DNA of 64,000 nt from Verrucomicrobiota bacterium (GTDB lineage: Bacteria > Verrucomicrobiota > Verrucomicrobiia > Limisphaerales > VHDF01). Location of the stretch: NCBI GenBank assembly GCA_016871495.1, contig VHDF01000002.1, positions 47,055 to 111,054 of the forward strand, read 5' to 3'. Shown here one piece after another: positions 17,508 to 23,878 of this stretch; within the stretch, counting starts at the first letter, position 1, and every line of letters begins with the position of its first letter. Under the pieces are notes generated by a model that was not told the origin of the DNA, did not search any database, and saw only the letters and a list, made by a program, of their open reading frames with translations. Position numbers and translations under genes: made by a program.

Positions 17508-17583
17508 GTTTCTTGGGGGCGACGGCGAAAATGGCTTGCCCCGACCGGGGGCAAGGTTACAGTTTTTGCATCTCAGGAATTCA

Positions 17584-17607
17584 ATCCACCCGGGTGGGTG
17601 GATTTTT
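17584..17607 (+). terminator. Terminator-like hairpin just upstream of prs
   Basis: Stem ATCCACCC/GGGTGGAT (17584-17591 and 17596-17603) with a GGGT loop and a TTTT run, 40 bp before the prs start. It may end read-through from upstream or act as a leader attenuator for prs. Confidence 0.5.
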
Positions 17608-17648
17608 CGTTTGGCACAGACGCGCAATGTCATCTTTTTGCTCCACGC

Positions 17649-18593
17649 GTGAAAGTTTTTAGCGGCACGTCGAATCCCGCCTTGGCCAAGGCGATTTGCA
17701 ACTCCATCGGCATCGAGCTTGGCCGCTGCACCGTCGATGCTTTTCCGGATGGAGAAACCTTCGTCAAGATCGACGAAAACGTCCGGGGCCAGGACGTTTT
17801 CGTCGTACAGTCCACTAGTCCGCCCACCAACCATCACTTGATGGAGATGTTCATCATGATGGACGCCTTGCGAAGGGCCAGCGCGTCCCGCATCACGGCG
17901 GTCCTTCCCTTCTACGGATACGCCAGGCAGGACCGCAAAGATCAGCCGAGGGTCCCCATCACGGCCAAGCTCGTGGCCAATCTCCTCGTGGCCGCAGGGG
18001 CCAACCGGGTTCTGACGATGGACCTTCACGCCCAGCAGATCCAGGGCTTCTTTGACATCCCGGTGGACCATCTTTACGCCGCGCCAGTGATCTACGAATA
18101 CTTAAAGTGGAAAAAGGTCCAAAAGATGGTCGTGGTCAGTCCCGATGTCGGTGGTTTGAAAATGGCGCATGCCTATTCCCAAACTTTGGGGGCGGAATTG
18201 GCCATTGTCGCCAAGCGCAGGAAAAGCGCGACGGAGGTGGAATCTATGACGGTGATCGGGGAGATTCGGGGCCGAAACGCCCTGTTGGTCGATGACATGA
18301 CGGAGACCGCGGGGACTTTGACCGCGGCGGCGGCGTTGTTGAAGAAGCGGGGCGCGCGCTCGATTTTGGCCTGTGTTTCCCATGCCATCCTGAACGATTT
18401 GGGGGTGCAGAGGCTTCGGAAGTCCACTATTGACGAACTGATCACGACTGATACTGTTCTCCGCCCTTCGATCGACGGGGTGAAGATAACGACCCTATCC
18501 GTCGCGGGGCTCTTGGGTGAAGCCATCAAGCGGATTCACAGCAATTCATCTGTGACTTCGCTGTTCGAGTTCAAGGGCGGGCGCACCAGTTAG
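17649..18593 (+). CDS. prs: Ribose-phosphate pyrophosphokinase
   Basis: A 314-residue enzyme that makes PRPP from ribose 5-phosphate and ATP, feeding purine, pyrimidine, histidine and NAD synthesis. It has VKVFSGTSNPALAKAI at the start, FPDGETFVKI, the YGYARQDRKDQPR ATP loop, TMDLHAQQIQGFF, and the PRPP loop LLVDDMTETAGT. GTG 17649 is chosen because it coincides with the family N-terminus; the open frame upstream runs through the mobile element and is not protein-like. A 7-bp hairpin overlaps the stop codon. Followed by rplY. Confidence 0.95.
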   Translation: MKVFSGTSNPALAKAICNSIGIELGRCTVDAFPDGETFVKIDENVRGQDVFVVQSTSPPTNHHLMEMFIMMDALRRASASRITAVLPFYGYARQDRKDQPRVPITAKLVANLLVAAGANRVLTMDLHAQQIQGFFDIPVDHLYAAPVIYEYLKWKKVQKMVVVSPDVGGLKMAHAYSQTLGAELAIVAKRRKSATEVESMTVIGEIRGRNALLVDDMTETAGTLTAAAALLKKRGARSILACVSHAILNDLGVQRLRKSTIDELITTDTVLRPSIDGVKITTLSVAGLLGEAIKRIHSNSSVTSLFEFKGGRTS

Positions 18594-18603
18594 GGTGCGC
18601 TTT
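18581..18603 (+). terminator. Weak hairpin spanning the prs stop codon
   Basis: GCGCACC/GGTGCGC stem (18581-18587 and 18594-18600), with the TAG stop in its loop, followed by only TTT. It may partly separate prs from rplY. Confidence 0.4.
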
Positions 18604-18632
18604 GATCTGTACCGTTTGAGTTATTTTGAGAC

Positions 18633-19346
18633 ATGAAATCAGTCAAGTTGCAGGCATTTCCGCGTAACGCGGTCCGTCGAAATCAGGTGAAGAAGCTTCG
18701 GGCGGCCTCGCGTGTTCCCGCGGTGATTTACGGCCGCCTAAACGAGCCCATGAACCTCGAGTTGAATCTGAAGGATTTCGAGGATCTGATTCACCACTCC
18801 CCTTCCGAGACGATTCTTGTCGACCTTTCCGTGCAGGAGGGCGCTGCGCAGACCCGGTTGGCGCTCGTTCAAGATATTCAGCATCATGTGCTCAGCGGCA
18901 AAGTGATGCATGTCGATTTTCATGAAGTGGCGGAGGACGAAAAAGTCACCATCACCGTTCCCCTGGAAACCACAGGGGAAGCTGTGGGTGTCAAAACGGG
19001 TGGCGGAGTGCTCGAGCACGTCGTGTTCAAGGTCAAGGTCAGAGCTCTGCCCAAGGACTTGCCGGAGTTGCTGGTGGTGGATGTCACCAGTCTCGAAGTC
19101 GGCAAATCCATTCACCTGGGAGAAATTCCGGCCCCCGCCGGGGTTGAGATTTTGGGCGACAAACATTTGTCCGTTCTAGCCGTGGCGGCTCCTCTGACAG
19201 AAGCCCAGGAAGCTGCGGCCACAGCGGCTGCGACCGAGGGCCCTGCCGAGCCCGAGATGATCAAAGAAAAGAAGGAAGACGCTGCCGCCGAAGCCAAGGG
19301 CGGGGACAAAGGCGGCGAGAAGAAAGCCGCGGAAAAGAAGAAGTAG
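18633..19346 (+). CDS. rplY: 50S ribosomal protein L25, long TL5/CTC form
   Basis: A 237-residue two-domain L25 that binds 5S rRNA. The N-terminal L25 domain starts with LQAFPRNAVRRNQVKKLRA and contains VPAVIYG; the C-terminal TL5/CTC beta domain includes VHVDF-like VMHVDFHEV and VTITVPLETTGEA. A low-complexity Ala/Lys/Glu tail ends in KKAAEKKK. prs-rplY-pth is a common bacterial order. The pth start is 60 bp downstream. Confidence 0.93.
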   Translation: MKSVKLQAFPRNAVRRNQVKKLRAASRVPAVIYGRLNEPMNLELNLKDFEDLIHHSPSETILVDLSVQEGAAQTRLALVQDIQHHVLSGKVMHVDFHEVAEDEKVTITVPLETTGEAVGVKTGGGVLEHVVFKVKVRALPKDLPELLVVDVTSLEVGKSIHLGEIPAPAGVEILGDKHLSVLAVAAPLTEAQEAAATAAATEGPAEPEMIKEKKEDAAAEAKGGDKGGEKKAAEKKK

Positions 19347-19406
19347 AGAAGCTGATTGGGCGCTCATTGTGGCGCCCCGGCGGGAGTCGTCACGGAAACC
19401 GCCGCC

Positions 19407-20015
19407 ATGGATTCGAGTTTCCTTGTGGTGGGCCTGGGAAATCCAGGCCGCGAATACGAGCAGACCCGTCACAATGCCGGGTTCATGGTCGTGAGTCGGC
19501 TGGCGGAGCGGCGTGGAGCCGCTTGGTCGGTCGAGAAAAGCTTTGCCGCCCGGGTCGCGCGCATGCGTGAGAACGGGCGGCAGATTGTTCTTTGCCAGCC
19601 GTTGACCTACATGAATTTGAGTGGGGATGCCGTCGGGAAACTGATGGAATTTTACAAGATTCCGGTGGAGCGATTGTTGGTGGTGACCGATGACGCGGAC
19701 TTGCCCTTGGGAGCACTGCGGCTTCGACCGGGCGGAAGCTCGGGCGGGCATCATGGCTTGGAGTCCATCGAGCGCCGCCTTTCGAGCCGTGAATTCTCCC
19801 GGCAGCGGGTCGGCATCGGACGGCAGGAAGGTTCCAGCCGGCAGATTGCGGGTTATGTCCTCTCCCAGTTCGAGGACCCCGAGCGGCCGAAGCTGGACCG
19901 GGTTTTGGCCCGGGCGTCGGACCAGATTGAACGGTGGCTGGAGAGCGGTGTGGCGAGCGCGATGAATGATTTTAATGGAATGGTCCCCGAGGACGATTCC
20001 GATGGAAAACTATGA
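19407..20015 (+). CDS. pth: Peptidyl-tRNA hydrolase
   Basis: A 202-residue enzyme that releases peptides from peptidyl-tRNA dropped by ribosomes. It shows VVGLGNPGREYEQTRHNAGF with the catalytic His, PLTYMNLSGDAV, and DDADLPLGALRLRPGGSSGGHHGL. ATG 19407 matches the family N-terminus; a longer start at 19356 adds 17 unmatched residues. Its stop overlaps the rpsF ATG by 4 bp (ATGA). Confidence 0.94.
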   Translation: MDSSFLVVGLGNPGREYEQTRHNAGFMVVSRLAERRGAAWSVEKSFAARVARMRENGRQIVLCQPLTYMNLSGDAVGKLMEFYKIPVERLLVVTDDADLPLGALRLRPGGSSGGHHGLESIERRLSSREFSRQRVGIGRQEGSSRQIAGYVLSQFEDPERPKLDRVLARASDQIERWLESGVASAMNDFNGMVPEDDSDGKL

Positions 20016-20311
20016 AACGATACGAAGGTCTGTTTATTTTGAACACTGCGGGTCGCGAAGATGGGGTCAAGGAAATGATCGACCGTCTCACGGCCGACAT
20101 TGCCGAGCAGGGCGGCAAAGTCGAAACGACGCAAAAGATGGACAAACGCCCGTTTTCTCGCGTGTCGGATCGCCGATATACCTCGGGTTTTTACGTGAAC
20201 ATTATTTTTCAGGGCAACCCGGATTCTCTCCCCGCCTTGCGGCAAAAATTCTCCCTGAACGATGAGGTCTATCGCGTGTTGTTCACCGAAGCTCCCGTCC
20301 TGGCAAAATAG
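20012..20311 (+). CDS. rpsF: 30S ribosomal protein S6
   Basis: A 99-residue S6 with the family start KRYEGLFILNT and the later KVETTQKMDKRPFS and YTSGFYVNIIFQG strands. It binds 16S rRNA in the platform of the small subunit together with S18. Coupled to pth by an ATGA overlap; ssb follows after 29 bp. The S18 gene that usually accompanies rpsF is not in this cluster. Confidence 0.93.
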   Translation: MKRYEGLFILNTAGREDGVKEMIDRLTADIAEQGGKVETTQKMDKRPFSRVSDRRYTSGFYVNIIFQGNPDSLPALRQKFSLNDEVYRVLFTEAPVLAK

Positions 20312-20340
20312 AGGATCGTGCCGCAGGCGAAGAAACTTTC

Positions 20341-20805
20341 ATGGCCAGTTTCAATAAAGTCATCTTGGTCGGGAACCTAACGCGGGATCCTGAACTCCGG
20401 TTCACGCCCAAGGGCACCGCCATCGCCAAGATTGGATTGGCTGTGAATCGCGTTTGGAAAACGGATACGGGCGAGACCAAAGAAGAAGTGACGTTCGTCG
20501 ATATCGACATCTTTGGGAAGACGGCGGAGAACGTGGCGAACTATCTTCGCAAAGGCAGCCCGGCCCTTATCGAGGGGCGCTTGAAGCTGGACACGTGGGA
20601 AGATAAGCAAACCAATCAGAAGCGCAGCCGCCTGACGGTAGTTGCGGAAACGGTCCAGTTTTTGGGCTCGCCCCGTTCGCAGGAAGGTTCACAGGGGTCT
20701 GGCGAATTCAACCGGGGCCGCGTGCAATCTTCCGGGGGCAATCCCGCCCCCGCGTCCACGGAAGGCGGGGAAGACGGCCCTTCGGACGACGAAGTTCCCT
20801 TTTGA
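20341..20805 (+). CDS. ssb: Single-stranded DNA-binding protein
   Basis: A 154-residue SSB. The OB fold occupies about 1-110 (SFNKVILVGNLTRDPELRFT, YLRKGSPALIEGRLKLDTW). A flexible Gly/Ser/Pro-rich linker follows, then an acidic tip DDEVPF, which docks partner proteins such as RecG, PriA and Pol III chi. It sits in the conserved rpsF-ssb-rplI order. Confidence 0.95.
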   Translation: MASFNKVILVGNLTRDPELRFTPKGTAIAKIGLAVNRVWKTDTGETKEEVTFVDIDIFGKTAENVANYLRKGSPALIEGRLKLDTWEDKQTNQKRSRLTVVAETVQFLGSPRSQEGSQGSGEFNRGRVQSSGGNPAPASTEGGEDGPSDDEVPF

Positions 20806-20867
20806 AGCGAGGCCGTTCGTTTCTTCGCGGGCAGGCAGGAACCTCAACATTATTTTCAGGAGATTTT

Positions 20868-21407
20868 ATGGCAAAGACAGAAGTGATCCTCACTCACAAC
20901 ATCGTCGGACTGGGCGCCGAATCAGACCATGTCAAAGTGGCCGCCGGTTATGCCCGCAATTATTTGATTCCCCATGGATTCGCGATTCCGCTGACGGGTG
21001 CCAACAAGCGCCGCATCGAATCCTTGCGCCAGCGCCGGGCCGAGCGGGAAGCTCATGAGTTCAACACCATGTCGGAACTGGCCCGGAGTCTCGAGAAGAT
21101 GACGCTGACGATTTCCGTGAAAACAGGAGATGACGGCAAGATGTTCGGTTCGATCACCTCCGGTTCCATTGCCGATGAATTGAAGCATCAATTTGATATC
21201 TCGCTCGACAAGCGCAAAATTCATTTGGAAAAACCCATCAAGACCCTGGGTGATCATGAGGTGGCGATGAAACTGCACAGCGAAGTGAATACAACGCTGA
21301 AGGTGGTGGTGAAGAGCACCACGCCGCCGCCCGCTCCAGCGGTCGAAGCCAAGCCCGCGGAGGCTCCCAAAACCGAGAAAAGCGGAGCACGTCCCAAGGG
21401 CAAATAA
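20868..21407 (+). CDS. rplI: 50S ribosomal protein L9
   Basis: A 179-residue L9. The N-terminal RNA-binding domain (TEVILTHNIVGLGAESDHV, GYARNYLIPHGFA) is joined by a long central helix to the C-terminal domain (TISVKTGDDGKMFGSITS). An Ala/Pro/Lys tail (after about 150) is longer than in E. coli L9. A good Shine-Dalgarno (CAGGAG, seven bases before ATG 20868) fixes the start. The stop codon directly abuts a repeat element. Confidence 0.95.
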   Translation: MAKTEVILTHNIVGLGAESDHVKVAAGYARNYLIPHGFAIPLTGANKRRIESLRQRRAEREAHEFNTMSELARSLEKMTLTISVKTGDDGKMFGSITSGSIADELKHQFDISLDKRKIHLEKPIKTLGDHEVAMKLHSEVNTTLKVVVKSTTPPPAPAVEAKPAEAPKTEKSGARPKGK

Positions 21408-22036
21408 CCTCAGACATCCTGACCCCAAGCGGGAGATGCGGGACGGATGCAGAAGGGATGTGAGACCAGAGTGACGTGAAGCGGCTCAGTCGCAAGCCAG
21501 AGGCTTGCCAGCCATTAGCCGGTGGTTGAGGAGCGCAGCGACGATACCACCGGTCCACCGAGTCGCCCAAGAATGTGCATCCCGGAGGGATGCCAGCGTC
21601 GCAGGTGCCCATACCCGGGGTGTGCGGTTTTCAGGTCTCTAGGGCCGATTCTTCATGGGCAAGGAGCGGACCGCTCATCGCTGAGCTTCATGCCTCCTGA
21701 CTTCGAGCAGCGAACATCTGAGGAGACGGGAACATGCTTGAGACCACCGCAGCCGATCCCGCGTGTTGCATGGTTCCTTACCCCGCTGCGACCCCTCCCG
21801 GGGTCGACGACGCTGTCGTGCCCAGGATCCGGGGGTGGCGTTCGTGCCTCACGCCACCCCCGGCTAATGGCTGGCATCCCTCCGGGATGACTCGTGGTCG
21901 AGAAGGCTTGTGTTTCGTGACCGATGCGTTGTTTCTTTCTCGCCGCTTCAGATCGTCGGATACTGAGACCACCAACCTCCGGATCATCGATCGCCAACTG
22001 GGCTCATCCTGATTCCACCTCGGGTCAGGATGTCTG
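21408..22036. repeat. 629-bp non-coding repeat element with 15-bp terminal inverted repeats and nested palindromes
   Basis: Starts directly after the rplI stop. CAGACATCCTGACCC (21411-21425) recurs inverted at 22022-22036. Inside, GCCAGCCATTAGCCGG (21507-21522) is inverted at 21860-21875, and a 19-bp palindromic box at 21578-21596 is inverted at 21871-21889. The right part (21894-21998) matches 34092-34195; the left end (21408-21424) matches 63796-63812. No credible ORF. It looks like a structured repeat or non-autonomous element. Confidence 0.75.
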
Positions 22037-22103
22037 AAGCTGTTGCAACAAACGGTTGGGGTCGTTTTTACGGGGTTCAACTGCCGTTTTTAGGTTAAAA
22101 GCG

Positions 22104-22136
22104 ACGGCCTCCCGATCACTGGAGGCCGTTGTCTTT
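22104..22136 (+). terminator. Likely bidirectional rho-independent terminator
   Basis: Nine-bp stem ACGGCCTCC/GGAGGCCGT (22104-22112 and 22121-22129), then TGTCTTTT on the plus strand; on the minus strand it is followed by CGCTTTTAA. It could end the rplY-rplI transcript and/or the minus-strand DUF1501 transcript. Confidence 0.6.
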
Positions 22137-22314
22137 TAGCCGTTTCGCTCAGGGTCTGGCCAGCGAGCAGTCGCTGCCGAATTTGGCCTCGATGCATCCT
22201 CAAGTTGTCGGGGCGCGCCGTTCACGGCGCTTCCGCTGGCGCCAACCTGCCGCGGCGATCTCCTCCCGCTCCATGGCCCGCCCTGGGTGAATGCCTTTGC
22301 CCTGGCATCACCCG

Positions 22315-22419
22315 TGCCCGTTGAACCTGCAATGCCCCTTTGAAGACACGCCCTGAAGCGGCGTGAACGGCGCGCCCCGGCGTCGCCGCGCGCATCACCA
22401 ACAACCTGTGGATACGCTG
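22315..22419. repeat. Intergenic repeat family B, copy 2
   Basis: A 105-bp match to 17261-17365, same orientation, ending 8 bp before the DUF1501 stop codon. It carries the GAAGCGGCGTGAACGGCGCGCC stem. Related sequence in inverted orientation is at 62432-62520. The 22137-22314 stretch before it holds no gene. Confidence 0.75.
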
Positions 22420-22426
22420 GTCTGGC

Positions 22427-23872
22427 CTAGGCCAGGATCTCCCGGATCACGCGGCAGGGTTTGCCGTCCGTCAGATGCTGCTGTTGGCCGTTGTAGTGAA
22501 AGGCCAGTTCCGAATGCTCGAATCCGAAGAGATGGAGCAGGGTGGCATGGTAATCGGCTGGACTCACAGGATCGACCGCAGCCCGGTGGCCAAAATCATC
22601 CGTTGCGCCATAGACCCGCCCACCTTGAATCCCTCCGCCCGCCAGCCAGGTGCTGAAGCCCTGGCCGTTGTGGTCGCGTCCGGCCTTCTCCGCCGGACCG
22701 TGGTTCTCCGTGACGGGAAGACGCCCGATCTCGCCCCCCCAATGCACGAGCGTGGTGTCCAGCAGTCCGCGGGCTTTAAGATCCGTGACTAAACCGGCGG
22801 AAGGCTTGTCCGTTTTGCGGCAACAATCGGCGAGACCCTTTCGGATGTTCTCATGGTTGTCCCAGATCTGCCCGTTGACGAAAAGCTGCACGAATCGCAC
22901 GCCGCGTTCGACAAGGCGTCGCGCGATGAGGCATCGAGCGCCGTATTCTTGCGTCACGGGATCATCGAGCCCATAGAGTCTTTTTGTTGCTTCCGATTCT
23001 CCCGACAAGTCCAAGGCTTCCTTCGCGGCGAGCTGCATCCGGGCCGCCAGTTCGTAGCTGGCAATCCGCGCTTCCAAGTCGGATTCTCCGGGATGACGAT
23101 CCAGGTGTGCGCGGTTCAACTTCTCCAAGAAGGCCAAGTTCTGGCGCTGGAGATCGCCGCGAAGGTGGGGTGGGGGATCCAGGTTTAAGATTCTAGGCTC
23201 GCGCGAACGCGCCACGGTTCCCTGAAAAAGCGGCGGCATCCACCCGTTCGACCAATTGCGCGCGCCATCGACGGGATGTCCACCTGGATCGGTCAGGACC
23301 ACATAGGCCGGGAGATCTCTGCTCTCGCTCCCCAGGGCATAAGTGATCCAGGACCCGAGCGCGGGTCGTCCGGGTTGTGGACGTCCCGTGTTCATGGACC
23401 AAATCGACGGTTCATGCCCGTTGATATCCGTGTGCATGGAGCGGATGAGGCACACTTCATCCACGATCTTGGAGAAATGGGGCAGGAGTTCAGAGACTTC
23501 GGTGCCGCAAGCGCCTTGCGGCTGGAACTTCCACGGACTGCCGAAAAGCTTTTTGCTGGCCCGATCCACAAAGCTGTAGGTGATCTCTCCAGGATAGTCC
23601 TCTCCGCTTCTCTTGCTCAGCTCCTGCTTGGGGTCGAACAGGTCGACATGACTCGGACCTCCATGCATGAACAGGGAAATCATGGCTCGGGCGCGCCCTT
23701 CGCGATGGGTTTGCTTGGGCTTCATGTCGAAGGTCTGAAGCTGCCGGGGCACGGCCGGAGGCGTGGCCAGGAGATTTTCTTCACGCAACAGCCACGCCAG
23801 CGCCACGCTTCCGACGCCCAGCGCATTTTGTTGAAGAAAGCTCCGTCTCGATTCGAATCGATTGAGGCTCAT
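22427..23872 (-). CDS. DUF1501 protein, Tat-exported (pair 1)
   Basis: A 481-residue member of the DUF1501 (alkaline-phosphatase/sulfatase-like fold) family, abundant in Planctomycetes and Verrucomicrobia. A twin-arginine signal (SRRSFLQQNALGVGSVALAW) opens the protein. Conserved blocks are FMHGGPSHVDLFDPK, IRSMHTDINGHEPS, RLVERGVRFVQLFVNGQIWD and GGEIGRLPVTENHG ... GRDHN, with metal-type His/Asp. It follows its cytochrome-type partner by 6 bp. Function is not established; partners are thought to act in the periplasm, possibly on polysaccharides. Confidence 0.9.
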   Translation of the reverse strand: MSLNRFESRRSFLQQNALGVGSVALAWLLREENLLATPPAVPRQLQTFDMKPKQTHREGRARAMISLFMHGGPSHVDLFDPKQELSKRSGEDYPGEITYSFVDRASKKLFGSPWKFQPQGACGTEVSELLPHFSKIVDEVCLIRSMHTDINGHEPSIWSMNTGRPQPGRPALGSWITYALGSESRDLPAYVVLTDPGGHPVDGARNWSNGWMPPLFQGTVARSREPRILNLDPPPHLRGDLQRQNLAFLEKLNRAHLDRHPGESDLEARIASYELAARMQLAAKEALDLSGESEATKRLYGLDDPVTQEYGARCLIARRLVERGVRFVQLFVNGQIWDNHENIRKGLADCCRKTDKPSAGLVTDLKARGLLDTTLVHWGGEIGRLPVTENHGPAEKAGRDHNGQGFSTWLAGGGIQGGRVYGATDDFGHRAAVDPVSPADYHATLLHLFGFEHSELAFHYNGQQQHLTDGKPCRVIREILA

Positions 23873-23878
23873 AAGGGG

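Noticed and set aside
17439..17648. N-terminal extension of Prs
   Set aside because: The upstream 70 codons read through the mobile element and the hairpin; Prs similarity starts at GTG 17649.
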